Shown here piece after piece: positions 17,302 through 27,173 of a stretch of 64,000 bases of DNA. Numbering within the stretch: the stretch's first letter is position 1; the number at the start of each line of letters is the position of its first letter. The notes under the pieces were generated by a model. That model ran no database searches. It saw nothing but the letters and a program-made list of their open reading frames with translations, and had not been told where the DNA came from. This DNA is from Parendozoicomonas haliclonae (GTDB taxonomy: Bacteria; Pseudomonadota; Gammaproteobacteria; Pseudomonadales; Endozoicomonadaceae): contig NZ_FWPT01000002.1 in the NCBI RefSeq assembly GCF_900174585.1, forward strand, positions 124,001 to 188,000. Reading direction: 5' to 3'. A program made the translations under genes and the position numbers.

Positions 17302-20300
17302 GTGAACAATGAGGCAATTAACGGGCAATCATCCCCCGTCATTCAGAAACACGATCTGCCAGTGAGTGGCGATCAAGCAGATACGACAACAAGCGCTTCA
17401 GCTCCAGTTCCCCTAACCGGCCCGAATACTTTCCCCTCAGAAGACGCTCAGCTATCGCATCCCCGGCAAACCAGCCTGTCTGATCGAGCCACAGAGCAAG
17501 TGTCGCATGAGCCGCCCCGGACAACAGCCCAACACAAGCCGGATATGACCGTCATTCTGCGAAAAATTTTACTGCCAAGCATTCTGTCTTTGACTAATAT
17601 CCGCACAGATGCTCCCTGCGGCCCCGTTGTAACCGGACCGGCTGCCGATCTGTGTATGGCCTCAGCGCAAATCAATCTTGCCTCATTGATAAGCGACACT
17701 CGGCCCCTGTCGGCGCTGGTACCACTGGATCAATTAGAACAGTGCACAGATATCACTCTGTCCTGTTTTACCCCGGCACAACTGGAACAGTTGCAACAAG
17801 CTCTACGAGAACTTCCAGAACAAAGCCACCTGACGGGAAAGATCACCAGCTTCAGCGGTGTTTCACAAGCAGGTCACGAGGTTTTCACCTTCAACGCTCC
17901 CAGCGGGCATATCATCAATATTCATCTGGAGCTGCTGCCCATTTTCAGCAACCCGCCACGGATTGAGAGTTATGCCCTGACCTTTGGTACAGCCAGCCCG
18001 CCCGTTTTGTTCTTTACCTCACACCATGTCAGGCTGGTCTCGCTATGGGAGCGGCTGCATACGGAAACAGTTACGCCGGAATCCCTTAACCAAATGGTGA
18101 ATGAGATCAATCAGATCAGCGCATCTGGTCTTATCCAACAGCAGGACGCTTTCTTCTTCCAGGCCATTATGAACCGTCATCTGGAACTGTTTCAGTTACT
18201 GAGCCAGCACATCCAGTTGCAGCATTTTGGTCCCGGCTATCAGGACTTTGAACTGGCCATGTACCAACAGCAGGCGATGCTGCCCGGCTGCCAGGATGCC
18301 GTTATGGTGCTTAACCGGGATCAAAACACGCTTCAGCCCCTTGGTTACCAGACGGTTCAGACGCTGGCCATGCCCGAGCAACGTTCAATCACTCCACCAA
18401 AATCCCGCAGCCCCAGCCCTCATGGTTCTCCTGCGGGTGCACAAACCAGAAAGCAGGCCAAGAAAAACAAAAAGAAGGTCCAAAAATTCTGGAACGAGTT
18501 CGGCCAAGGTATGAAGGAGCTCGAACAAGGTGATCCCAAGCGCCAACAAGAACTTAATACGGCAATGGGAGAGCTGAGCCAGATTCTTGGCAAGATGGGA
18601 CAACACCATCAAAAAAGAACAGCGCTCCAGACGCTGTTAGGGGACGAATGCGGACAATTACTGTCGAATATTTTCGAGACAGAACGCCTTGCTGGTGTCG
18701 TTAAACACAACTTCCCGCCATGCCGCTATCTAGGCGGCGCCTGCTGCGATTATGCGGCCCAACGGGGTTTGGCGGAAAGTGCCGAGAAATATAAGCGCCC
18801 TGAGCAAAGTCATCAGGAGCTGGCCGGCCTTCTGTATAAGGCTCTCGAAATGCTGTTTGATCAACTGGCTACAGATTCACAAACATTTGCTGCCGACCGG
18901 CAAAAGCTGTATGCGCTACTGGTTCAGGGGCTTATGAAGTTCTCTGTTTATGCCCGCACAACACCTAACTACCAATTGTTAGAACAACATCAGCACCTTG
19001 TTAATCGTTTGCTGGATACCATCACACCAGTAGTTACGGATATTGCCAACCAGAGTCATACGCCAACAGCAGCCGATGAGCTTTGGTATACATTGCCGGA
19101 AGGTTTGCTGATTTTACTCACCAGCCTGCCCTCCAGACTGATTGAACCTCTCCCAAAGGAGATTCAGAACAAACTGCTGGCAACCAGCAGTCTCATTTTG
19201 CAGGCCGCATTGATGCAGGGGCGGTTGTCTCTGGCAGCCGCTGTCGTCAGCACGTTATCTCAGCCCCTGTTAGTAACTGCCCTGGAATCCTGCAGACTGC
19301 ATGATCAGGCTCTGGCCGACCAGATCTGTGCCCTGTTGCGCATATTGTATGCCCAGACTCACGGTGGCATTGAAGGTTCTGAGGTTCAGTTCCAGGCGGC
19401 AGAGCGACTTGGGGAAATAGATTCCGACCTGCGTAGGCTGCCTAAATCACTGCTGGACAGGCCGGACATCTCGCAATGTCTGAAACAATGTCGTAAATCT
19501 TCAGCGGCCGTTATCAGCAAGAAAAATGCTGAGCTGAACAAGCTCCGCAGAGAGCTGCAAAAAGAGAAAAAAGAGGCAGAAGAGCGTAAGAAGCAACTGA
19601 AAGATAACCTTCAGAGTGGTTCTTCCGGTGCGACTGCGACCAGTAGTGATAAGGACAACAATAAACTGGAGCAGGATACCGACACATCAGAGACAACCTA
19701 TTCTCTGGAAACGCAGCCACTGGCCCTTACAGTTCAGACCGCTGCTGCCCCTAAAGAGAAGGTTCACCCATGGCAGGCTCCACTGAAGGGTTATATCAAG
19801 AAGATCAAAGCCGGCGATGAGGAAGCCAGCAGACAACTCAAGGTTGAAGCACTGACGAAAGCCGAATCCGCAATCCACAAGGCACATATTTATACCTTGT
19901 GTGGTGATGCCCACCTTAACCATGGTGAGAAAGACTGTTCACTGTCGCAAATATTCTTTCTGGCCCGCAATGCCGCCTCCAGCCATGAGGCCATTGATGG
20001 CATTTATAAACAGGCCGTCGCATGGCGAAAAGGCGTGCCCGTGTGCAGCCCTCTGGAAGGTAAAAGATGGCTGTGGCAGTTTAAAAATTTCATCCCTGAA
20101 ATCACGCTCAAGGAGCTGGTTGATCAATACCCGGCTCCCAAGCTGCTCGCTAAATTATCGCAAGGGATTCAACAGGCCTGTGAAAATTACGCGCAGGCGA
20201 TTAATCAGCTGCAAAGCTGTTCAAAGGAAGAGCTTGCGGGTGAGGGTGAAGCCCTGCTGGCCATCATGGCGGATGAACTTTGCACATTGGCACATAAGAA

Positions 20301-20559
20301 ACAGGTGATTCTCGCGATTCGGGAGAACCTGGAACAATGCCTGGCGAAACGCAGAGAGACCATGAAAACACTGGAAATTTATGGGTCTGGAAAACATACA
20401 GCGCCCACCAAAGGAGCGCTGAGAATAGCAGCGGAGTCTCTGGCCCGGAATACCGCCAGAATGGAAAGCCTGTATCCGGAAGGTGGCAATCGCCGCGTTA
20501 GCCTTGATGTCCTGATCCAGAAAATTGATACCGTCAGAGCGCGTCTGCAGGATAAGTGA
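17302..20559 (+). CDS. large orphan protein with coiled coil (1085 residues)
   Basis: Not recognised. No signal peptide or membrane segment is evident. The first 80 residues are Ser/Thr/Pro/Gln-rich and look disordered. Two mostly helical regions follow: about 90-360, and 420-750, separated by a basic linker (SPSPHGSPAGAQTRKQAKKN near residue 370). A charged coiled coil lies near 735-770 (ELNKLRRELQKEKKEAEERK) followed by a Ser/Thr-rich hinge, then a helical C-terminal domain of about 250 residues. GTG 17302 is preferred: GAAGGGG ends 7 bases before it, whereas TTG 17296 is too close. The end overlaps the stop of the convergent Gfo/Idh/MocA gene by 26 bases. The architecture resembles translocated effector-type proteins, but this is inference. 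Confidence 0.7.
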   Translation: MNNEAINGQSSPVIQKHDLPVSGDQADTTTSASAPVPLTGPNTFPSEDAQLSHPRQTSLSDRATEQVSHEPPRTTAQHKPDMTVILRKILLPSILSLTNIRTDAPCGPVVTGPAADLCMASAQINLASLISDTRPLSALVPLDQLEQCTDITLSCFTPAQLEQLQQALRELPEQSHLTGKITSFSGVSQAGHEVFTFNAPSGHIINIHLELLPIFSNPPRIESYALTFGTASPPVLFFTSHHVRLVSLWERLHTETVTPESLNQMVNEINQISASGLIQQQDAFFFQAIMNRHLELFQLLSQHIQLQHFGPGYQDFELAMYQQQAMLPGCQDAVMVLNRDQNTLQPLGYQTVQTLAMPEQRSITPPKSRSPSPHGSPAGAQTRKQAKKNKKKVQKFWNEFGQGMKELEQGDPKRQQELNTAMGELSQILGKMGQHHQKRTALQTLLGDECGQLLSNIFETERLAGVVKHNFPPCRYLGGACCDYAAQRGLAESAEKYKRPEQSHQELAGLLYKALEMLFDQLATDSQTFAADRQKLYALLVQGLMKFSVYARTTPNYQLLEQHQHLVNRLLDTITPVVTDIANQSHTPTAADELWYTLPEGLLILLTSLPSRLIEPLPKEIQNKLLATSSLILQAALMQGRLSLAAAVVSTLSQPLLVTALESCRLHDQALADQICALLRILYAQTHGGIEGSEVQFQAAERLGEIDSDLRRLPKSLLDRPDISQCLKQCRKSSAAVISKKNAELNKLRRELQKEKKEAEERKKQLKDNLQSGSSGATATSSDKDNNKLEQDTDTSETTYSLETQPLALTVQTAAAPKEKVHPWQAPLKGYIKKIKAGDEEASRQLKVEALTKAESAIHKAHIYTLCGDAHLNHGEKDCSLSQIFFLARNAASSHEAIDGIYKQAVAWRKGVPVCSPLEGKRWLWQFKNFIPEITLKELVDQYPAPKLLAKLSQGIQQACENYAQAINQLQSCSKEELAGEGEALLAIMADELCTLAHKKQVILAIRENLEQCLAKRRETMKTLEIYGSGKHTAPTKGALRIAAESLARNTARMESLYPEGGNRRVSLDVLIQKIDTVRARLQDK

Positions 20560-21514
20560 TCCCCAGCTGGGCTCTGGCTTCGGTCAGTATCCGGCTGACT
20601 TCACGGGTTTTCTCCAGCCCCTCATGGTCGTAATTGCCCTGCTCAATCAGATCAGCAAAATGGTGAGCTTCATAGACCATCTCATTATCAGACTGGTGCA
20701 GAGAAACATTCCGCTCTGGCAACCCTCGCTCATGGACAGTTAACTGTTTGAAGCGGGAGATCGACTCAATCATCAAACTACCGTTTTCACATTGAATCTC
20801 TGATGGCAGATAGCTGTCGCTGACCTTGGAGTGGCTGAGCAATACTTCAAAGGTGTCGTATTTGAGAGTCAGTGAACCATGGGCATCCACACCAGAATCC
20901 AACAATTGGCCGCTGGCTGTAAACGACTTCGGGATACCAAACAATTCCAGTGCCGCACTCAGGGGATAAACGCCGATATCCATCAGCGAGCCGTTGGAGA
21001 ACTCTGGATTAAAGGTATTGGGGTTCTTGCCATCCAGATAGCGCTGGTAACGGGAAGAGTACTGGCAATAGGATAGAGAGGCTCTGTGCAAAGGTCCCAG
21101 AGTGGCCAGAACCTCTTTGGCTCGGACCAGGTTCGGCGTATAGCGGCTCTTCATCGCTTCCAGCAGCACCACACCGTGTTCTTTGGCCAAAGCGATTAAT
21201 GCTTCGGTTTCTGCCAGATTGGACGCCATCGGCTTTTCCACAATGACATGCTTGCCCTGCCGGATAAACAGCGAGGCCTGTGGTGCATGCAGAGAGTTGG
21301 GGCTGGCAATGTAAACAGCATCAATATCCGGCTGTCCGGCTATCTCGTCCAGATCATCATAAACCCGGGAAACACCATACTCATCCGCAAAGGTCTGTGC
21401 CGTTTCCAGTGTTCGTGAATACACAGCCACCAGCTCCAGACGACCGGACTCCTGTGCAGCCTCACAAAAGGCATGGCTGATCCAGTTGGTGCCCACAACG
21501 GCAAAGCGAATCAT
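20534..21514 (-). CDS. Gfo/Idh/MocA family oxidoreductase
   Basis: A 326-residue NAD(P)-dependent oxidoreductase. The N-terminal Rossmann domain begins IRFAVVGTNWISHAF, with AVYSRTLETAQTFADEYG and the conserved VEKPMASN motif (the catalytic/cofactor lysine region) near residue 95. The C-terminal alpha/beta domain contains GSLMDIGVYPLSAALELFG, typical of the family. Substrates are usually sugars, inositols or their derivatives; none can be assigned here, since no sugar genes are adjacent. ATG 21514 is the natural start. Its 3' end overlaps the end of the convergent 1085-residue orphan gene. Confidence 0.88.
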   Translation of the reverse strand: MIRFAVVGTNWISHAFCEAAQESGRLELVAVYSRTLETAQTFADEYGVSRVYDDLDEIAGQPDIDAVYIASPNSLHAPQASLFIRQGKHVIVEKPMASNLAETEALIALAKEHGVVLLEAMKSRYTPNLVRAKEVLATLGPLHRASLSYCQYSSRYQRYLDGKNPNTFNPEFSNGSLMDIGVYPLSAALELFGIPKSFTASGQLLDSGVDAHGSLTLKYDTFEVLLSHSKVSDSYLPSEIQCENGSLMIESISRFKQLTVHERGLPERNVSLHQSDNEMVYEAHHFADLIEQGNYDHEGLEKTREVSRILTEARAQLGITYPADAL

Positions 21515-21689
21515 CTCATCTCCTGAAAAATAGGGGCCGGAAATCCTGATTCTAGAGATTCCAACGCACTTCTGAACGGATACAGATCAAGATATCACGA
21601 CAGTCAGCATAACCGGCTGGTTATAGCTCTGCTCCTCAAAACCATTAAAGTCAGGATCTTATGCCTGCGCCCGACAACCGAGAAAAGCC

Positions 21690-22763
21690 ATGCTGCCAAA
21701 TCTATCCCCAATACACGGTCATAACCCCCGTAATCCGTTCCGAAGATCAGGACCAGTTATTACCCCGATGATAGAAATCATCCCGGCGACCCCAGAACCG
21801 TCGCTTCCTGAGATTACGCCTGCACATTCAAAATCCAGAACCAGAAAGCCGGTTACACACACCAGACGCGGCCGCTCGATAAAACCAAAAACACTTCCGG
21901 CACCGCAAACAGCAACTACAACAGCAACGGCCTCTGTCCCACAACCATCCAGACAGATACAAGAGGTGCCTGTACGCACCCAAAGCGGTGTTCAACGACT
22001 GCTGACCTGGGCGGTAAAAGTCGATAGTGGAACACCTGACGCGACGGAAGAGGAACTCCGGCTGAAAGCTCTCCGCCTGCACCGCCAGTCATGGGGGCAG
22101 GGTCACAATATGGAACCTTACAAGGCCCGCAACTGGTTGCGGGAGCTGCAACAGCTGCGCGGACTACAGGTGATGTTCAAAAGCCCAAAGATGGAACAGG
22201 AAGCTCCACTCGCCCTGGCTAAAGTCCCCCGTATTCCATTAAAGGGAACCAGTGTCGTTATTCAACGGCATGGTGACAACGGCATACCTCTTGAGGCGAC
22301 GCTGCATATTTGTTTCAAACGGCCAAGATTTCTACAGGAGCATATGATGTGTACCGGGTTTGCCGAACTGATGCACGCCATGCCTATTATTCAAAGCATC
22401 CATATTTCCCCGTTTCCACAATGGAACCACCGCCCGGATGAGATCATTCTCAACCTGAATCACAAAAATCCAGAGAAGATCAAACAGCTGGCTGAACGCT
22501 GCCAGACTATCTGGCGAGGGTTACTCAGCAACGAAATGTGCGGCTGGGAATGGGCCGGTGGTGGCCATAGTCTGGGCGGAGGCCTATTCCTGCGGGAGTG
22601 CACTCAGGGGCAAAGCTCTACCCTGCCGCCTCACAATTACATCCAAAGCGATGCTAAGACTGTGAGCAAAGCGGTAGCCCGCTATCGCAAAGAGCGAGGA
22701 GACCTGAAAGGCCATCTCGATCAGGTACTGCAACCGGTTAATAACAGCGTCGAAAACGACTAA
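21690..22763 (+). CDS. orphan protein with disordered basic N-terminus
   Basis: Not recognised; 357 residues without signal peptide or membrane segments. The first 100 residues are rich in Pro, Thr, Ser and Arg (for example THTRRGRSIKPKTLPAPQ) and probably disordered. The rest is a globular domain, with helix-rich ATEEELRLKALRLHRQSW, a beta-rich part TSVVIQRHGDNGIPLEATL, and a glycine-rich stretch WEWAGGGHSLGGGLFLRE near residue 293. A short palindrome ATAACC-GGCT-GGTTAT (21609-21624) lies upstream. ATG 21690 follows GAGAAAAG. Its TAA overlaps the TAG of the convergent nasA gene by 3 bases in the shared CTAA. Confidence 0.65.
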   Translation: MLPNLSPIHGHNPRNPFRRSGPVITPMIEIIPATPEPSLPEITPAHSKSRTRKPVTHTRRGRSIKPKTLPAPQTATTTATASVPQPSRQIQEVPVRTQSGVQRLLTWAVKVDSGTPDATEEELRLKALRLHRQSWGQGHNMEPYKARNWLRELQQLRGLQVMFKSPKMEQEAPLALAKVPRIPLKGTSVVIQRHGDNGIPLEATLHICFKRPRFLQEHMMCTGFAELMHAMPIIQSIHISPFPQWNHRPDEIILNLNHKNPEKIKQLAERCQTIWRGLLSNEMCGWEWAGGGHSLGGGLFLRECTQGQSSTLPPHNYIQSDAKTVSKAVARYRKERGDLKGHLDQVLQPVNNSVEND

Positions 22764-25447
22764 ACCTCTTCCACCTGAATGGCAGTCAGTAGCTGCCTTA
22801 ATTCAGGAATACAGGAGCCACAGTTGGTACCGGCCTTGAGTGTTTTGCCAATATCCTCAACACTCTCCAGATCCTGCTCACGGATAGCAGCAGTAATCGT
22901 TTCCTGCCCCACACCGAAGCAGGCGCAAACCTGCTTTCCACCGGCACATCCTGATGTTGGTACGCCGGCCAGAACCTGCCACCAGCTAGGCTGTTCCGGG
23001 GCATCAGAAGCAAACAGGGTTTCCAGCCAGGAGCGATCGACCTCAGTCGGGTATTCAGATCCAATCATCAGCACGGCAACTGCTTTGCCATCATCCAGCC
23101 ACAGGGTTTTCTCAATACCCAACTCAGAATCCTGATACTGCACAATATGCGGCCCCAGCGCTGCCATCAATTCAGATCGCAAACCGTCTAAACCGTTTTC
23201 GGTATCAGCCAGTTCATAGCGATAGCAGTCCGTTCCTTTTACCAGCACGCCATAATCCGTATCAGGCAAAGGTCGTTTATCACGGCATATCAGAACGGCA
23301 TGCTGCCGGGCATGAAAGGCTTCTATCTGAACTGGTGTGCGTTTCAGATCCGGCTGTAGGGAATAAGGGTCAACCTCGGGATGCGCAACACTGCAGATAC
23401 GACCGGTTTGGCTGTTCTGAGCCGTCCAGTGCATGGGGGCAAAGACCTGCCCTGGCTGCACCTGATCGGTGATCGTAGCCCTGAGCACGGACTGTCCATA
23501 GGAGGAGCGTACCGTTACCAAAGCCTTATCGTTGATTCCCCGGCTGGCAGCATCGGCAGGGTTTAACTCAAGAAACGGTTCATCTTTATGGCGGTTCAAA
23601 CGGGGTGCCAGTGCCGTACGGGTCATAGTGTGCCACTGGTCGCGGATGCGGCCGGTATTCAACAATAATGGGTAGGCCTCGGTAGCCTGGGCTGATATCG
23701 TCTCCTGAATGGGGACAAACTGCGCCTTGCCTGAAGGGGTATAGAACTTCCCATCAGCAAACATTCTCTGTGTACCGTTATCAGTCCTGCTACGCAGCGG
23801 CCATTGCACCGGTTGCAGCTGGTCATATTCCTGATCGGATAACTCAGCCAGACCACCGATATGAAAATCTCTGGGTCTTGCCTCCGGGTCATTATCCAAT
23901 GCGGACAATCGGGCATGTTCCCGGAACACATCTGCCGGACACTGATAAGCAAACGCCTCGGCATGCCCCAGACGCCTGCCAACCTCAGAGAGGATTGCCC
24001 AGTCAGCGCGAGCCTCGCCGGTCGGCGGACGAAAACGACGCTGGCGGGAGATACGTCGCTCGGAGTTGGTCACCGTACCATCCTTCTCACTCCAACCCGC
24101 TGCGGGCAGCAGAATATCGGCACACTGCCCGGTATCGGTAGGGGCAATACAGTCAGAGACGACAACCGTTGGACATATCTGCAGGGCAGCCTTTACCCTG
24201 TCGGCATCAGGCATACTGACCACTGGGTTGGTTCCCATAATCCAGATAAACCGGATCTCACCGGACTCCACAGCCCGAAGCAGATCAACCGCCGTTAAAC
24301 CAGGTTGCTGCACCATATTCGGTGCCTGCCAGAAGCGAGAGACCCGTTCGATATCATCGGGTCGGTGAAATTCAAGATGAGCCGCCAGTTGATTGGCCAG
24401 ACCGCCCACTTCCCGCCCGCCCATGGCATTCGGCTGACCGGTTAGAGAGAAAGGTGTGCTGCCCGGAAGCCCGACTCGCCCCGTAGCCAGATGGCAGTTA
24501 ATGATGGCATTGACCTTATCAGTACCGGCACTGGATTGATTCACCCCCTGAGACCAGGCCGTAACCGTCTTTTCATGGTCTGCGAACATCCGGTAAAAAC
24601 ATTCCACATCGACTTCGCTTAACCCACACTTCTCCGCCACTGTGCCGATATCCGGCGAGGTTTCATAGGCTTTGTCCAGTGCATCAGCAAAGCCTTGGGT
24701 AGACTGTTCAAGGTAAGCGTCATCAACCTTGCCATGCAAAGCCAGCCAGACCAGCAGACCATTAAATAGAATCGAATCTGTGCCCGGCCTGATCGGCAGA
24801 AACAGATCGGCAATATCACAGCTATCTGTCCGGCGTGGATCGATCACCACCACTTTTGCAGGCTTTACCCGACGCTCCTGCGAAGCCCGAATCCGTTGAA
24901 ACAGAACCGGATGACACCAGGCTGTGTTAGATCCCACCAGTATCAAACAATCCGCCAGTTCCAGATCTTCATAGCAGCCCGGAACCGTATCGGTACCAAA
25001 GGCGCGCTTATGCCCGGCAACCGTCGAGGCCATACAAAGCCGGGAGTTGGTATCGATATTGGCGCTGCCAATAAAGCCCTTCATCAGTTTGTTGGCGACA
25101 TAATAATCTTCGGTTAGCAACTGACCGGAGCCATATAAAGCCACAGACTCAGGGCCATACTCCTCGATAGTTTGCTTCAGCCGTTTAACCAGCTCATCTA
25201 AAGCCTGGTCCCAGCTGGATCGATAACCATTGATTTGCGGATAGAGCAGTCGCCCTTCATCAATCAAAGTTTCCCCGAGCGCACTGCCTTTGGAGCAGAG
25301 TCGGCCATAGTTGGCGGGATGGGTTTCATCACCGGCTACCGCGATCAGCTGCTCAGCTTCTTTAGCAACCGGAGCACGAACACCACAACCCACACCACAG
25401 TAGGCACAGGTTGTCTGAATCGATTGTGGAGGGCATTCCGTCATCAA
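22760..25447 (-). CDS. nasA: assimilatory nitrate reductase catalytic subunit
   Basis: Cytoplasmic molybdoenzyme that reduces nitrate to nitrite for assimilation. The 895-residue protein has an N-terminal [4Fe-4S] site CAYCGVGCGV ... GRLCSKGSALGETL, the molybdopterin domains (LYGSGQLLTEDYYVANKLMK, LVGSNTAWCHPVLFQR, WIMGTNPVVSMPDA) and the C-terminal dinucleotide-binding domain (LNTGRIRDQWHTMTRT). The last 70 residues add a BFD-like [2Fe-2S] domain, CACFGVGQETITAAI ... GTNCGSCIPELRQLL, as in Klebsiella-type NasA. It is the last gene of nirB-nirD-nasB-nasA; a 121-base gap with REP-like palindromes precedes it. No signal peptide, consistent with assimilation rather than respiration. Confidence 0.95.
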   Translation of the reverse strand: MMTECPPQSIQTTCAYCGVGCGVRAPVAKEAEQLIAVAGDETHPANYGRLCSKGSALGETLIDEGRLLYPQINGYRSSWDQALDELVKRLKQTIEEYGPESVALYGSGQLLTEDYYVANKLMKGFIGSANIDTNSRLCMASTVAGHKRAFGTDTVPGCYEDLELADCLILVGSNTAWCHPVLFQRIRASQERRVKPAKVVVIDPRRTDSCDIADLFLPIRPGTDSILFNGLLVWLALHGKVDDAYLEQSTQGFADALDKAYETSPDIGTVAEKCGLSEVDVECFYRMFADHEKTVTAWSQGVNQSSAGTDKVNAIINCHLATGRVGLPGSTPFSLTGQPNAMGGREVGGLANQLAAHLEFHRPDDIERVSRFWQAPNMVQQPGLTAVDLLRAVESGEIRFIWIMGTNPVVSMPDADRVKAALQICPTVVVSDCIAPTDTGQCADILLPAAGWSEKDGTVTNSERRISRQRRFRPPTGEARADWAILSEVGRRLGHAEAFAYQCPADVFREHARLSALDNDPEARPRDFHIGGLAELSDQEYDQLQPVQWPLRSRTDNGTQRMFADGKFYTPSGKAQFVPIQETISAQATEAYPLLLNTGRIRDQWHTMTRTALAPRLNRHKDEPFLELNPADAASRGINDKALVTVRSSYGQSVLRATITDQVQPGQVFAPMHWTAQNSQTGRICSVAHPEVDPYSLQPDLKRTPVQIEAFHARQHAVLICRDKRPLPDTDYGVLVKGTDCYRYELADTENGLDGLRSELMAALGPHIVQYQDSELGIEKTLWLDDGKAVAVLMIGSEYPTEVDRSWLETLFASDAPEQPSWWQVLAGVPTSGCAGGKQVCACFGVGQETITAAIREQDLESVEDIGKTLKAGTNCGSCIPELRQLLTAIQVEEV

Positions 25448-25493
25448 AAGCTTCCGCTGACTTCTTTTTCTCTTTACGGACCAGGCATCATCT

Positions 25494-25549
25494 CATTCCC
25501 ACGGTCTCCGTGGGAATGCATATAGGTTCCCACGCAGAGCATGGGAACC
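25494..25549. repeat. pair of REP-like palindromes between nasB and nasA
   Basis: Two consecutive imperfect palindromes lie in the short nasB-nasA gap. The first (25494-25518) has arms CATTCCCACGG and CCGTGGGAATG around TCT. The second (25525-25549) has arms GGTTCCCACGC and GCATGGGAACC, complementary apart from one G-T type position. Both share the TTCCCACG core seen in REP-type repeats of many gammaproteobacteria, usually spread by RAYT transposases. In the operon they may stabilise the upstream mRNA or attenuate nasA. Confidence 0.7.
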
Positions 25550-25568
25550 AGATTGCATCAGAACAGCG

Positions 25569-26804
25569 CTAGGCTGCTGCTGTAAGCTGCCTGCCAAACA
25601 ACAAGTTCTGCCCCAGTGCAGAAATATCTTCTTGCTGCTCCAGCAAGCTTTGATACCAATTGCCATCCAAGGTGTCGCCATAAAGCAGTATGCCGACAAT
25701 ACGCTGCTCTCTGATTACTAGACGACGATAGACACTGGCATGTGGATCATGGAGAGAGAGAATGCGATCATCTGGCCTCCCTTCAAAATCACCGCTGGAA
25801 AACAACTGAACACCTGTCACTTTCAAACGCACAGGTGTGGTCGGGGAAACAAAAGCGACTTTCTTTCCTGCCTGCTTGGCTGCCAGACAATGTGCGGCCA
25901 CACGAGCCTGCTCATAAACAGGTTCAACAATACCGAAGGTCTGCTCACCAAACTGCACACACTCACCAATGGCGGTGATGGACGCATCACTGGTCTGCAA
26001 ATGCTGATCCACCAGAATGCCACGCTGACATGACAGACCCGCCCGTGCCGCAAGCTCTTTATTAGGCTGCACGCCTGTCGCAAAGACCACCAGCTCGGCA
26101 GGAACACTCTGGCCACTGTCCAGAACAACCTGTTTAACCTGCCCCTCACAGCCTTTTAGCTCAACCGTACGGGCAGGCTTGATAAAGGTAATCCCCCGTT
26201 GCTCCAGCTCTTGCTGCAACAGACCACCGGCCACGCTATCAAGTTGACGGTTCATCAATACCTGACGGTTATGCACCAGAGTGACAGACATTCCCTGCTG
26301 ACTCAGTGCACTGGCCGCCTCCAGCCCCAGCAGGCCACCGCCAATCACAACAGCGTTCTTGTGCTGTTTTGCAGCCTGCAGCATGGCATTAACATCGTCA
26401 TGGGAACGAAAGGCCATAACACCATTGAGCGCACTGCCGGGTAAATCCGGGATATTGGCCCGTGAACCAAGAGCCAGCACCAGATGATCGTAAGACAACA
26501 CCTGCCCATTGGCTGTGGCTAACAGCTTGCCACTGCGATCGATGGCCGTAACCCGAGAGCCGGAGCCCAAACTGAGCGTGACCTTGTGATCCCGGTACCA
26601 CTGTCTGGGCTTGAGTACAGTCTCAGAAATACTGATCTCCCCCGCCAACAGAGGTGACAACATAATCCGGTTATAGCCGGGGCTGGGTTCATCCCCCAGA
26701 ACGGTGATGTCAAAGCGATTCGGGGCAAGATCCAGCAAGGTTTCCAGAAAACGTACGGAAGCCATGCCATTACCGACGACTATCAGCTTCTGCCTGACAG
26801 ACAT
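25569..26804 (-). CDS. nasB: FAD/NAD(P)-dependent electron-transfer subunit of nitrate reductase
   Basis: A 411-residue pyridine-nucleotide disulfide-oxidoreductase-type flavoprotein, probably passing electrons from NAD(P)H to NasA. The FAD-binding motif VVGNGMASVRFLETLL is at the N-terminus, the NAD-binding motif VIGGGLLGLEAASALS near residue 150, and the second FAD contact DASITAIGECVQFGEQ near 280. It resembles the FAD/NAD half of NirB and the N-terminal part of NasB, but lacks a BFD-like [2Fe-2S] domain, which is instead on NasA. Its start overlaps the nirD stop by one base in TGATG, so translation is coupled. The gene symbol rests on position in the operon. Confidence 0.82.
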   Translation of the reverse strand: MSVRQKLIVVGNGMASVRFLETLLDLAPNRFDITVLGDEPSPGYNRIMLSPLLAGEISISETVLKPRQWYRDHKVTLSLGSGSRVTAIDRSGKLLATANGQVLSYDHLVLALGSRANIPDLPGSALNGVMAFRSHDDVNAMLQAAKQHKNAVVIGGGLLGLEAASALSQQGMSVTLVHNRQVLMNRQLDSVAGGLLQQELEQRGITFIKPARTVELKGCEGQVKQVVLDSGQSVPAELVVFATGVQPNKELAARAGLSCQRGILVDQHLQTSDASITAIGECVQFGEQTFGIVEPVYEQARVAAHCLAAKQAGKKVAFVSPTTPVRLKVTGVQLFSSGDFEGRPDDRILSLHDPHASVYRRLVIREQRIVGILLYGDTLDGNWYQSLLEQQEDISALGQNLLFGRQLTAAA

Positions 26805-27163
26805 CAGGCTGCTTTGCTCTCAGCGACGGATTCCGAAGAGACTTGTATCAGTCCATCCTGCATACGTACGGGATACACAGCCAGATGAATGCTGTCATCT
26901 TCAAGGCAGGCACCTGTTGCCAGTGAAAAGTGCTGTTTATAGATCGGCGATGCCACCACCAGCTCGCCCTTTAGATCACCCACCAAACCGCGGGATAACA
27001 CATTGGCGCGGCTGAACGGATCATAATTACTGATTGCATAGAACTGCTCATCCACCAGAAAAACAGCGACCTGCTCATTGCCAACCAGTGCACAGACACC
27101 AAGATAGGGCACCATGTCCTCTTGGGTACAGACCGTGATCCACTTGCTCTTTGCTGTGTCCAT
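26804..27163 (-). CDS. nirD: nitrite reductase (NADH) small subunit
   Basis: A 119-residue Rieske-fold subunit of the cytoplasmic siroheme nitrite reductase. The protein shows the NirD-type Rieske-like fold (CTQEDMVPYLGVCALVG, FYAISNYDPFSRANVLSRG, YKQHFSLATGACLED) but, as usual for NirD, without the full set of Cys/His cluster ligands. It follows nirB after a gap of 10 bases and its stop overlaps the nasB start by one base. Required with NirB for NADH-dependent reduction of nitrite to ammonium. Confidence 0.93.
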   Translation of the reverse strand: MDTAKSKWITVCTQEDMVPYLGVCALVGNEQVAVFLVDEQFYAISNYDPFSRANVLSRGLVGDLKGELVVASPIYKQHFSLATGACLEDDSIHLAVYPVRMQDGLIQVSSESVAESKAA

Positions 27164-27173
27164 CTCTTTCCCC

